Shown here piece by piece: positions 27,301-33,864 of a stretch of DNA of 38,019 bases. The position numbers and the translations under genes were made by a program. Numbering within the stretch: position 1 is the first letter of the stretch; every line of letters starts with the position of its first letter. This DNA comes from RECO01 sp050485385. Its GTDB lineage: Bacteria > Pseudomonadota > Alphaproteobacteria > Geminicoccales > Geminicoccaceae. Under the pieces are notes generated by a model. That model was given only the letters and a program-made list of their open reading frames with translations. It searched no databases and was not told where the DNA came from. Location: NCBI GenBank assembly GCA_050485385.1, contig JBJHBG010000038.1, forward strand, positions 1-38,019, read 5' to 3'.

Positions 27301-27969
27301 AAGGCGGGCGGGCCGTTCTATCTCCGGCGCCTCAGGCGGCGTGCGCAGATCGAGGGTCTGGCGGCCGAGGGCCACGCGCCGGCAGCGACCACGGCGGCGG
27401 TGCAGACAGCGCTCGACGCGGTGGCCGGGCGTGCTGCGTCCGCCGACCGCTTGCGCCGTGCGTTCGGGGACGATGCCGGGCGGCGGCATTTGCTGGAGGT
27501 GGCGGCGGCCATGACGGCGACCCTCGACCTGCCCGGCCCGACCGGCGAGAGCAACCGGCTCGCGCGCCATGCGCGCGGAACGGCGCTGGTGCTCGGGCCG
27601 GACGTGGCGGTTGCCCTCGATGCCGCCGCGGCAATGCTGGCGGTGGGGGGTGCCGCGGTCGTCGTTGCTCCCGGCGCGGCGGCGGCCGTGGCGCCATGGC
27701 GGGCGATGGGCCTGCCCGTGGCCGCCGTCGACGGCACGGTCGAGGCGGCCGATCTGGCCACGCTGCAGGGTTTCGCGGTCGTCGTGGCCGGCGGGCCGGA
27801 CGGCCGGTTGCGGGCGTTGCGCCGCGCGTTAGCCGACCGCGACGGGCCGATCCTGCCGCTGCTGGTGGGCCGGCTCGACCTCGCGGACCTGCTCCACGAG
27901 CGGCACCTCTGCATCGACACGACCGCCGCTGGCGGCAACGCCAGTCTGCTCGCCGCGAGCGGCGGCTGA
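24382..27969 (+). CDS. putA: Bifunctional proline dehydrogenase / P5C dehydrogenase PutA, type B
   Basis: A 1195-residue enzyme that oxidises proline to glutamate in two channelled steps at the inner membrane. The FAD-dependent PRODH barrel covers about residues 150-450 (SMEAKGYTYSYDMLGEAAKT, GISIKLSALHPRY, RLMLRLVKGAYWDTEIK, FATHNAHT). The aldehyde dehydrogenase part follows, with SPWNFPLAIFTGQ, Glu766 in AETGGIN and catalytic Cys800 in GQRCSALRV. There is no N-terminal ribbon-helix-helix domain, so it should not repress its own gene. After the ALDH there are about 200 extra residues ending in HERHLCIDTTAAGGNASLLAAS, the conserved C-terminal motif of type B/C PutA. GAGGAG supports ATG 24382. 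Its 3' end overlaps a small antisense gene. Confidence 0.95.
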   Translation: MAGRPDGTDLRTAIRMARASDETSCVRALAALVELDAAAAAAEAASLVEAVRADAEPGLMETVLAEYGLSTREGVALMCLAEALLRVPDPLTIDALIADKIAPADWGAHLGHSSSSLVNASTWALMLTGKVLADDDRGIASTLRALVRRVGEPVVRAAVARAMQQMGRQFVLGRTIDEGLARAASMEAKGYTYSYDMLGEAAKTAADAARYHEAYAHAIRAIGPKATGDVRTGPGISIKLSALHPRYEEAQRGRVLTEMVPRLAALAGAAAAANMGLNVDAEESERLELSLDVMEAVLRDPGLAGWDGFGLVVQAYAKPASAVIDWALDLARSRDRRLMLRLVKGAYWDTEIKRAQVLGLEGFPVFTRKVHTDTAYLACAGKLLAARDRLYPQFATHNAHTLAAVERMAGGNEGYEVQRLHGMGETLHRIARERFATRCRIYAPVGAHRDLLAYLVRRLLENGANSSFVNQLVDTSVPAAVVARDPLRAAAAGGYAANPWITPPPALFAPARTNAKGFDPADRATLEALEVERNTFRRTRWQAGSPGRPGRTVLAPADPDDVVGTVHEATADDAAHAVAAACDAAAAWAGRPVTERAALLRRAADLYEAQAGELFALLAREAGKTLPDAVAELREAADFLRYYAAEAEALPPGEPLGTVVCISPWNFPLAIFTGQIAAALAVGNTVVAKPAEQTPLVAARAVELLHEAGVPADALHCIFGDGSTGAALTADGRVDGVVFTGSTATARAIHRSMAEHLSPTAPLIAETGGINVMLVDSTALPEQVVRDVVTSAFQSAGQRCSALRVLCLQREIAGGVCTMLEGAMDELRVGDPWDIATDVGPVIDDAADAAIEAYVAEQAAAGRRMKRVPAPAGGRFVAPTLIEVADVAAVDREVFGPVLHVATFRAADLERVVELINARGYGLTMGLHTRIDDRVQAVVERARVGNLYVNRNQIGAVVGSQPFGGEGLSGTGPKAGGPFYLRRLRRRAQIEGLAAEGHAPAATTAAVQTALDAVAGRAASADRLRRAFGDDAGRRHLLEVAAAMTATLDLPGPTGESNRLARHARGTALVLGPDVAVALDAAAAMLAVGGAAVVVAPGAAAAVAPWRAMGLPVAAVDGTVEAADLATLQGFAVVVAGGPDGRLRALRRALADRDGPILPLLVGRLDLADLLHERHLCIDTTAAGGNASLLAASGG

Positions 27970-28104
27970 AGCCTCGGCCGCCTCGCGAGCCTTCCGTTCG
28001 GCGATCAGGCGGTTGACCTTCACCAACTCGCGCCACGCCAGGCCGAAGGGGATGGCGAAGCCGATCAACCCTTTGAAGATCAGGAAGAACATGGACGTGG
28101 ACAT
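27829..28104 (-). CDS. Small one-helix membrane protein
   Basis: A 91-residue protein not recognised by function. MSTSMFFLIFKGLIGFAIPFGLAWREL gives one membrane helix at about residues 5-24, followed by a basic segment (KVNRLIAERKAR) and a polar Ala/Arg/Glu-rich tail. Short proteins with a similar 'FKGLIGF.IP.G.A..EL' start are widespread in Alphaproteobacteria, from memory. Support for the gene is a strong GAGGAG seven bases before the ATG and good protein-like sequence in the first 45 residues. Its last 46 codons run antisense to the conserved putA C terminus, so that tail is probably less constrained. The ribosome site lies inside an inverted repeat (28112-28127). Confidence 0.7.
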   Translation of the reverse strand: MSTSMFFLIFKGLIGFAIPFGLAWRELVKVNRLIAERKAREAAEASAAARGEQTGVAASGGRVDAEVPLVEQVREVEPAHQQRQDRPVAVG

Positions 28105-28111
28105 GCGCGGT

Positions 28112-28127
28112 CTCCTCGTTCGAGGAG
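28112..28127 (-). promoter_or_regulatory. Hairpin that would sequester the ribosome site of the small membrane protein
   Basis: Read on the minus strand the sequence is CTCCTCGAACGAGGAG, followed by ACCGCGC and ATG. The inverted repeat has seven-base arms with two bases between them; in RNA this is a six-pair stem (CUCCUC with GAGGAG) closed by a GAAC loop. The 3' arm is the Shine-Dalgarno itself. Translation would therefore be low unless the stem opens. Confidence 0.55.
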
Positions 28128-28174
28128 CATTACGCACGGGAGCGTCGGGTCGATCACCGGCGCTGGGTTCGGGA

Positions 28175-28220
28175 GTGACGCGCGGAGGACGAGAGCAGAG
28201 CTGAACGAGCCGCGCGTCAC
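28175..28220. repeat. Perfect 11-base inverted repeat in the small-protein leader
   Basis: GTGACGCGCGG (28175-28185) and CCGCGCGTCAC (28210-28220) are exact reverse complements, separated by 24 bases. On the minus strand the loop starts with CTCGTTC (28209-28203), which is complementary to GAACGAG in the ribosome-site hairpin downstream (28121-28115). The element lies 71 bases upstream of the small-protein ATG. Confidence 0.6.
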
Positions 28221-28303
28221 GGATGTCTTTTCGTAAAATTTTGCGGACATTGCAAGCATCGCGTGCAGCCCCACACCCATGACCTTCCACGACTCTTCCA
28301 TGA

Positions 28304-28320
28304 TGCGACGTTACGTCGCA
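28304..28320. promoter_or_regulatory. Palindrome TGCGACG-TTA-CGTCGCA, candidate operator
   Basis: Two exact seven-base arms flank a three-base centre. No gene overlaps it. The symmetry and size fit a dimeric regulator site (for example TetR- or GntR-like), upstream of the small-protein gene and downstream of the EF-G paralog. No regulator gene is adjacent, so the call rests on symmetry alone. Confidence 0.35.
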
Positions 28321-28346
28321 GACAAGGGTAGGGGAGAGTGAGGATC

Positions 28347-28375
28347 CCCCGGCGCCGGCAAGGCCGCCGCCGGGG
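28347..28375. terminator. Candidate hairpin terminator downstream of the EF-G paralog
   Basis: CCCCGGCG (28347-28354) pairs with CGCCGGGG (28368-28375), an eight-pair GC stem with a loop that can partly pair inside. A second, shorter hairpin, GCAGGG/CCCTGC, lies at 28387-28392 and 28405-28410. Neither is followed by a T-run in the minus direction, so factor-independent termination is uncertain. Confidence 0.35.
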
Positions 28376-28441
28376 TTCTTGGCGTCGCAGGGAGCCAAAG
28401 AAGCCCCTGCCTCTTGCCTTGCCGACGCCCGCGCGTGCCGC

Positions 28442-30457
28442 TCAGGCGACCCCTTGTTGGGCCTTTACCTCGTCGACCAGCCTCTCGGGCACGACCTCGA
28501 GGCGATCCGGCTCCCAATGGAAGAAGCCGACGCCCTGGGTCAGCGAGCGGAGGCCGATGACGAGGTCGGTCATCTCGCCTTGGGGGAGCTGGACCCGCAC
28601 CTCGTCCCAGCCCGGCCAGTCGGCCTTGGCGTCGAAGCCCAGGATTTGTCCCCGCTTTTGGCTCGCGAGCTGGAGCACCTTGGAGGTGTGCTCGCTCGGC
28701 ACCGAGACGGTGACCGTGACGATGGGCTCGAGCAGCACCGGCCCGCATTGCGGCAGGCCCTCCTTCAGCGCCAGGGCGGCCGCCGTCTTGAAGGCCATTT
28801 CCGAGCTGTCGACGCTGTGGAACTGGCCGTCGACCAGGGTGACGCCGACGTCGACCACCGGGAAACCGAGCGTCCCCTTGGCCATGAACTCCCGCGCGCC
28901 AGCCTCCACCGCCGGGATGTACTGCTTGGGCACGGCCCCACCGACGATGCGGTTGTCGAAGACGAAGCCCTCGCCGCGCGCCAGCGGCCGGATCTCGATC
29001 TTCACGTCGCCGAACTGGCCGTGGCCACCCGACTGCTTCTTGTGCCGGCCGTGCGCGTTGCCCGGCTTCTTGATGGTCTCGCGATAGGGGGTCTGCGGCG
29101 GGCTGGCGTCGACCTCCAGCTTGTACTTTTGGGCGAGACGCTCGATGCCGAGCCGGACGTGGACGTCGCCCTGGCCCCAAAGCAGCACTTGGCGAAGCTC
29201 CGCATCCTGCTCGACGACGAGGCTCGGATCCTCCTCGGTGAGCTTGGTCAAGGTGCCCGACAGCTTGACGTCGTCGTTGCGGTTCTTGGTGCGGATGGCG
29301 AGGGCGAACATCGGCTTCAGGGTCTCGGCGCGAGGCAGGTCGGGCACGGCCTCCTGAGTGGAGAGCGTGTCGCCGGTGCGCGCGTTCTCCAGCCGGCCGA
29401 GGGCGACGATGGCGCCGGTCATGGCTTCGCCCGCGGGGCGCTGTTCGCCGCCCATGAGTTGAAACACGCCGCCCACCCGGTTGCCGCCGAGGGTAACGCC
29501 GTCCTTCACCGGGCCACGCCAAACGCGCACCAGCGACAGCTTGCCCGAATGCGGCTGGTGGTAGGTCTTGAGCACCTGCACCACCGGCGGGCCGTCGGCC
29601 TCGATGCCGACGCGGGCCTGGCTGTTGTCGGCGCGAGGGGCCTCGCGCACCAGCGCCTCCAGCAGGCGCCGCACGCCCATGTCGTGCTCGGCGACGCCCA
29701 TGAAGACGGGCACCACCTGGTCGGCGCCGAGCGTCTTCTGCAGGTCGCGCAGCACCTGTTCGGTCGGCGGCTCCTGATCCTCCAGGATGGCTTCCATCAA
29801 ATCGTCGTCGAAGTCGGCGAGCGTTTCGAGCAACTCCGCGTGTGCCTGCTGCTCGCGCTCCCTGTACTCCTCGGGCAGCGGGATCGGCGTCGAGGGCTCG
29901 CCCGGCTGATAGGCGTAGGCCTGCTCCGTGAGCAGATCGACGTAGCCGACCAGCGTGTCGCCGCGGCCGATGGCGTAGTGGTGCGGCACCACCGGCCGTG
30001 CGCTGACCCGGCGCAGCGCGTCGAGCAGATCGCGGTAGCGCTGCTCGGAGCGGTCCATCTTGTTGAGAAAGACGAGGTGGGGAATCTCCAGGGCATCGAG
30101 GCCGTGCAGGATCGGCGCTGCCGCCACCATGCGCTCGGCCACCGGTTCCAGGACGACGATGGCGAGGTCGATGCCGGGCAGGAGGTTGCGCGCCTCCTGC
30201 GCCAGCTCGACCGAGCCGGGCGTGTCGATGACCGTGATCTCCAGACCCTCGTGCGACCAGGTGGCGCAGGTCGCCTCGGTGGTGGTGGAGCGGCCCTTGG
30301 CTTCGGCGGTGGGGTCGCCCAGAAGAAAGCCCTGCGTCGCCGAGCCGCGGCGCTGGATCGCCCCCGCCGCCAGGGCCAAGCTCTCGAACAGGGTCGTCTT
30401 GCCCGTTCCCGCCGGGCCGACCAGCGCGACGTTAAGGGTCTTGGTGGCGACTTGCAT
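28442..30457 (-). CDS. Elongation factor G-like GTPase (EF-G paralog)
   Basis: A 671-residue translation-factor GTPase with the EF-G domain order: GTPase, domain II, and domains III-V. G1 is GPAGTGKTTL (residues 14-23) instead of the AHVDHGKTTT of housekeeping EF-G; G3 is DTPGS rather than DTPGH, losing the His linked to GTP hydrolysis; G4 is NKMD. Domain IV has KKQSGGHGQFGDVKIEIRP, and the C-terminal domain ends in a normal ferredoxin-like fold. This pattern fits the alphaproteobacterial 'elongation factor G' paralog group. It may act on ribosomes in stress, recycling or another step; function is not established. GGGGAGG just upstream supports ATG 30457. It appears monocistronic and divergent from the anti-sigma gene. 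Confidence 0.88.
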   Translation of the reverse strand: MQVATKTLNVALVGPAGTGKTTLFESLALAAGAIQRRGSATQGFLLGDPTAEAKGRSTTTEATCATWSHEGLEITVIDTPGSVELAQEARNLLPGIDLAIVVLEPVAERMVAAAPILHGLDALEIPHLVFLNKMDRSEQRYRDLLDALRRVSARPVVPHHYAIGRGDTLVGYVDLLTEQAYAYQPGEPSTPIPLPEEYREREQQAHAELLETLADFDDDLMEAILEDQEPPTEQVLRDLQKTLGADQVVPVFMGVAEHDMGVRRLLEALVREAPRADNSQARVGIEADGPPVVQVLKTYHQPHSGKLSLVRVWRGPVKDGVTLGGNRVGGVFQLMGGEQRPAGEAMTGAIVALGRLENARTGDTLSTQEAVPDLPRAETLKPMFALAIRTKNRNDDVKLSGTLTKLTEEDPSLVVEQDAELRQVLLWGQGDVHVRLGIERLAQKYKLEVDASPPQTPYRETIKKPGNAHGRHKKQSGGHGQFGDVKIEIRPLARGEGFVFDNRIVGGAVPKQYIPAVEAGAREFMAKGTLGFPVVDVGVTLVDGQFHSVDSSEMAFKTAAALALKEGLPQCGPVLLEPIVTVTVSVPSEHTSKVLQLASQKRGQILGFDAKADWPGWDEVRVQLPQGEMTDLVIGLRSLTQGVGFFHWEPDRLEVVPERLVDEVKAQQGVA

Positions 30458-30622
30458 GGTGGACCTCCCCGGTCTCGGCTGACGGCCGCCACCGCGCTTG
30501 CGCCGACGGCGATCCGGCATGACAGGCTGCAACGGTGCCGCCCGTCAGGCAAGCTTAGCCGGGGCTTGATGCCATCGGCCTTTTGGGTGTTCTTACACGA
30601 TGAAGGGCGCGTGGGAGGCGGC

Positions 30623-31444
30623 GTGGACTGTCGGCAGGTCGATCGGTGCCTGGAGGCCAATCTCGACGGCCGCTTGGGCGGCTTCGAGCGCGTCGCGCTG
30701 CGCCAGCATCTCCGTGGCTGTCGCGCCTGTCGCGCCAAGGTCGAGGCGATGAGCAGCTTCGCCGCCGTGATCGAGCGCACCCTCGCCGCCGCCGACGGAC
30801 CGGACTGGGAGCGGCTCACCCCGCCTTCGCTGCCCCGGGCCCTGCGCGAGCCCGCAGCGGAACCCTTCGTGGCGCCGCCGATCGTCGTGCGGCCGCCGGC
30901 CCGCCGCCCGCTGCCCTGGCGAAGCGTGGCGGTGGCGGCGATCTCTGCCGTGGTCCTGCTGGCGTCGCAGATGCTGTGGAGCGCGGGGAGCCCGCCCGAG
31001 CCCCAGCCGCAGGTCGTGGTTCCAATTGCGCCGACCACCGGCACCCTGCTCGCCGAGGCGACCCGGCGGGCGGCGGACCGCGCGGTCGACTACGCTGCGG
31101 CCGACTGGCCTGCCGCGCGGGCGTGGCTGGAGGCGCGCGGTCTCGTCGGGCTGCCCGACGTCGACGCCATCCCGGGCCTCGTCGTCACCGGCGTCTTTCT
31201 CGACCATGTCGCCGGGCTGCGGGCCGCCGGCGTCGCCTTCGTCTACGGCAGCGAGGGGCCGTTCAGCCTCTACCTCCTGCCGGCGGTCGGCTCGGTACCT
31301 GCCTTCGGCTGGGCCGAGAGCGGGGGGCTGATCGCTTTGGCCGGGGCCTGGGACGGCTGGCAGGCGGTGGTCGTCGGCGGCTCCGGCGACGTCTTCCCTG
31401 CCGAGCTGAGCGACCGACTACGCGGGATCGCCGTCGTCCGTTGA
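30623..31444 (+). CDS. ZAS-type (zf-HC2) membrane anti-sigma factor
   Basis: About 273 residues. The cytoplasmic N terminus carries the zinc anti-sigma motif H-x3-C-x2-C (His29, Cys33, Cys36 in RQHLRGCRAC), with Cys3/Cys9 as the upstream ligand candidate and the VDRCLEANLDGRL helix of zf-HC2 domains. A Pro-rich linker leads to one membrane helix at about residues 101-118, then a 150-residue extracytoplasmic domain. Such proteins hold an ECF sigma factor at the membrane and release it on an envelope or redox signal. No sigma factor gene is adjacent in this window. GTG 30623 is tentative: GGGAGG is only four bases away. ATG 30569 is an in-frame alternative that adds 18 residues. It overlaps rmuC by 27 bases, tail to tail. 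Confidence 0.75.
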   Translation: MDCRQVDRCLEANLDGRLGGFERVALRQHLRGCRACRAKVEAMSSFAAVIERTLAAADGPDWERLTPPSLPRALREPAAEPFVAPPIVVRPPARRPLPWRSVAVAAISAVVLLASQMLWSAGSPPEPQPQVVVPIAPTTGTLLAEATRRAADRAVDYAAADWPAARAWLEARGLVGLPDVDAIPGLVVTGVFLDHVAGLRAAGVAFVYGSEGPFSLYLLPAVGSVPAFGWAESGGLIALAGAWDGWQAVVVGGSGDVFPAELSDRLRGIAVVR

Positions 31445-32653
31445 CCCACCGTCGATGCCCTTGCGCTGGCGCAGTTCGTCGAGCCGCGCGAGGGGGCGTT
31501 CCAGCATCCGCGCCCGCGTGCCGGCGAGGTGGTGGAAGGCGTCCTGCGCCTCCTCGATCTTGCGCCCCAGCCGTTCCATCTCGGTGGTGAAGTCCTGCCA
31601 AGCACCCTGAAAGCGAGCGAGCAGGCGCAGCATGGCATCGGCGTTCTCGGCGAGGACGAAGTTGTCGACCGCTTGGCGGACGACCGCCAGCACGGCGAAC
31701 AGCGTGGCGGGCGCACACGGTACCACCCGCAGCGCCAAGGCCTCGTCCACCAACTCGGGTCGGCGCTCGAACACGAAGCCGGCCAACGGCTCGTTCGGGA
31801 TGAACATCAGCACGTAGTCGAGCGCCGCGTCGTCGCGGCCGTAGTTGCGCGCCGCCAGCTCGCGCACCTTCTGCCGCACGTCGGCGAGAAAGGCCCGCTC
31901 CAGCCGGCTTCGCTCCGCCTCGCCGGTGGCGGCGACGTAGCGGAGGTAGTTGTCGAGCGGGAACTTGACGTCCATGTGCAGCCTGAGGCCGCGCGGCAGC
32001 AGGAAGGTGAAGTCCGGCCGCCCGCCCGCACCGTCGCTCGCCTGGCGCACGTAGGACGTACCCTCGACGAACCCCGCTTGGCGCAGCACGTCCTCGGCGA
32101 GGCGCTCGCCCCATTGCCCCCGGCGCTGCGAGCTCTTGAGCGCTTCCTTGAGGGTCTGGGTGCTGGCCGCCAGCGCCTGGGTGGCCGCGTTGGTCGCGTC
32201 GATCCGCGCCGTCACCTCGCCGAATTGGCTGGCACGCTCGCGCTCCAGGTCGACGACGAGGCGGCGCATGCGGTCCAGCTCGCGGCCGATCCGCTCCAGC
32301 TCGTGGTCGATCAGCGCCTTCTTCTGCTCCATCAGGGCAGCGTGCTGACCGCGCTCGGCACCGAGCCGGGCATCGGCGAGGTCCATCAGCCGTTCGCTGG
32401 AGCGGGCGAGCGCGTCCATCGACAGTTCGCCGAAGGCGGCGCGGGCGCGGTCGAGCATCGCCTCGGTCGCCATGCGGTGGCGGTCCTCGCTCGCCTCGTG
32501 CAGTGCGTCCGCCACCCGCTCCAGCTCGGCCCGCCGCACCCGGCCGAGGCGGAGGCCCAAGACCAAGCCGGCGGCGGCGCCGAGGGCGGCGGCCGTGGCG
32601 AAGGCGAGGGCGGGCGGCGACGCCGCCCACCAAGCCGCAAGGTCGTCGATCAT
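31418..32653 (-). CDS. rmuC: DNA recombination protein RmuC homolog
   Basis: A 411-residue protein with an N-terminal membrane helix (about residues 14-38), then a long coiled-coil stretch rich in Arg/Glu/Leu to about residue 165 and the RmuC nuclease-like domain: SSQRRGQWGERLAEDVLRQAGF, GGRPDFTFLLPRG, HMDVKFPLDNYLRYV, DYVLMFIPNEPLAGFVFE. The D...V-K core (PDF then DVKFP) matches the PD-(D/E)xK-like catalytic region proposed for the family. RmuC limits inversions and rearrangements in E. coli. The 3' end overlaps the anti-sigma gene on the other strand. No clear Shine-Dalgarno is seen at ATG 32653. Confidence 0.92.
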   Translation of the reverse strand: MIDDLAAWWAASPPALAFATAAALGAAAGLVLGLRLGRVRRAELERVADALHEASEDRHRMATEAMLDRARAAFGELSMDALARSSERLMDLADARLGAERGQHAALMEQKKALIDHELERIGRELDRMRRLVVDLERERASQFGEVTARIDATNAATQALAASTQTLKEALKSSQRRGQWGERLAEDVLRQAGFVEGTSYVRQASDGAGGRPDFTFLLPRGLRLHMDVKFPLDNYLRYVAATGEAERSRLERAFLADVRQKVRELAARNYGRDDAALDYVLMFIPNEPLAGFVFERRPELVDEALALRVVPCAPATLFAVLAVVRQAVDNFVLAENADAMLRLLARFQGAWQDFTTEMERLGRKIEEAQDAFHHLAGTRARMLERPLARLDELRQRKGIDGGSTDDGDPA

Positions 32654-32693
32654 GAGCGAGGCGAGCTAGCAGGACGCGCAGCGGACGCAAGGG

Positions 32694-32743
32694 CGGATGC
32701 GCTTTTCATCCGGGTCATCGGCCGTTAGAACGAACGGTAACGG
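32694..32743. promoter_or_regulatory. Two small dyads upstream of the polyamine transporter operon
   Basis: CGGATG (32694-32699) with CATCCG (32707-32712) makes a six-pair hairpin with a seven-base loop; CCGTTA (32722-32727) and TAACGG (32738-32743) form a second dyad with ten bases between. They lie 30-79 bases before the binding-protein ATG (32773). They could be operator half-sites or leader structure, or chance. Confidence 0.3.
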
Positions 32744-32772
32744 TCCATCCCCCAAGCTCAGGAGCGTCGCGC

Positions 32773-33843
32773 ATGTCGAAGATGCCCTCGCGCGTGTTCA
32801 CCCGTCGCCGCCTGATGCGGTCCGGCCTGGCGGTTGCCGCCGTCGTGCCCTTCCTGCCGCGTCGGCTCGCCGCCCAGCAGCGCCAGGTAGTGATCTACAA
32901 CTGGGACAGCTACATCGACGACCAGTCGATCCCCGACTTCGAGCGCCAGACGGGCATTCGGGTACGCTACGACCTGTTCGCCTCCAACGCCGAGCTGTTC
33001 GGCAAGCTCAGGGCCGGCAATCCCGGCTACGACGTGATCTTCCCGACCAACGACTGGGCAGCGCGGATGATCACCGCCGACATGCTGGAGCCCATCGACC
33101 ACGGCCGACTCTCCAATCTCGGCAATATCGGTGCGAAGTTCATGGCGGCACCGCACGATCCCGAACGCAACTTCTCGATCCCCTATTTCTGGGGAACGAC
33201 CGGCATCGGCTACCGCAAGTCGGTGGTGGGTCGGTCGCCCGAGAGCTGGAGCACGATGTTCACCGACGAGACGCGCGCCGGGCGCATCTCGCTGCTGAAC
33301 AGCGACGACACGCTCTACGCGGCGCTCAAATATCTCGGCTACTCGCTCAACACCACCGACCAGGGCGAGATGGACGAGGCGGTGGACCTGCTCATCGCCG
33401 CCAAGCCGCGCATCCGCACCTTCGCTGCCGACAACGGCGAGGACTTGCTGCTGTCCGGCGAGGTGGACCTCTGTCTCGAGTACAACGGCGACATCCTGCA
33501 GGTGATGGAGGAGGACGACGACCTCTCCTACGTCGTGCCGCAGGAGGGCGGGCTCATCTGGGAAGACGAGATGTGCATCGCCAAGGGCGCGCCGAACGTC
33601 GAGGAGGCGCACGCGTTCATCGACTACGTGCTGGACGCCGAGAACGCGGCGCGCATCGCCGAATACATCCTGTATCCGACGCCGAACGAGGCGGCGAAGG
33701 CCCTGTTGCCGGACGAGATCCTGAACGACCCGGCGATCTACCCGACCGACGAGACTCTCGCCCGCTGCGAGTACGCGATCTACCAGGGCGAGGAAGTCGG
33801 GCGCATGCGCGACGATGCGCTGACCCGCGTGCTCGCCGCCTAG
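32773..33843 (+). CDS. Polyamine ABC importer periplasmic binding protein (PotD/PotF-like)
   Basis: A 356-residue exported binding protein for spermidine/putrescine-type ligands. The leader TRRRLMRSGLAVAAV resembles a twin-arginine (Tat) signal, with cleavage likely near LAAQ. Mature blocks are VVIYNWDSYIDDQSIPDFERQTGIRVRYDLF, YDVIFPTNDWAARMI, NFSIPYFWGTTGIGY, and LCLEYNGDILQVMEED followed by EGGLIWEDEMCIAKGAPN, all typical of PotD/PotF. The WEDEM segment and acidic residues such as those in EYNGD are expected to contact the amine groups. AGGAG supports ATG 32773. It leads the operon binding protein, permease, permease, ATPase. Exact ligand (putrescine, spermidine or other) is not readable. 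Confidence 0.92.
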   Translation: MSKMPSRVFTRRRLMRSGLAVAAVVPFLPRRLAAQQRQVVIYNWDSYIDDQSIPDFERQTGIRVRYDLFASNAELFGKLRAGNPGYDVIFPTNDWAARMITADMLEPIDHGRLSNLGNIGAKFMAAPHDPERNFSIPYFWGTTGIGYRKSVVGRSPESWSTMFTDETRAGRISLLNSDDTLYAALKYLGYSLNTTDQGEMDEAVDLLIAAKPRIRTFAADNGEDLLLSGEVDLCLEYNGDILQVMEEDDDLSYVVPQEGGLIWEDEMCIAKGAPNVEEAHAFIDYVLDAENAARIAEYILYPTPNEAAKALLPDEILNDPAIYPTDETLARCEYAIYQGEEVGRMRDDALTRVLAA

Positions 33844-33864
33844 CGCCGGAGCCGGTTCGGGCCG

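Larger units (their letters stand above)
28105..28441. other. Intergenic region of 337 bases between small protein gene and EF-G paralog
   Basis: No convincing gene is seen. It holds the leader of the small membrane protein (inverted repeats at 28112-28127 and 28175-28220), an AT-rich island around 28228-28245 (CGTAAAATTTTGCG) that stands out against the GC-rich background and could mark a promoter, a perfect palindrome at 28304-28320, and two hairpins downstream of the EF-G-like gene (28347-28375 and 28387-28410). Reading frames in both directions here lack ribosome sites and protein-like composition. Confidence 0.6.

Noticed and set aside
23430..28016. A 1528-codon plus-strand frame across the SMP-30 and putA genes
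   Set aside because: It is an out-of-frame shadow: Arg/Gly-rich with no motifs, while the other frames encode clear SMP-30 lactonase and PutA.
28013..28204. A 63-codon plus-strand frame antisense to the small membrane protein
   Set aside because: It has no ribosome site and lies opposite a better-supported gene.
28080..28301. A 73-codon minus-strand frame overlapping the small membrane protein start
   Set aside because: It has no ribosome site, overlaps the leader hairpins, and lacks a protein-like pattern; the frame starting at 28104 has a strong ribosome site.
28379..30622. Upstream extension of the anti-sigma frame by some 750 codons
   Set aside because: This part is antisense to the EF-G paralog and unconserved; the zf-HC2 start at about 30623 gives normal length.
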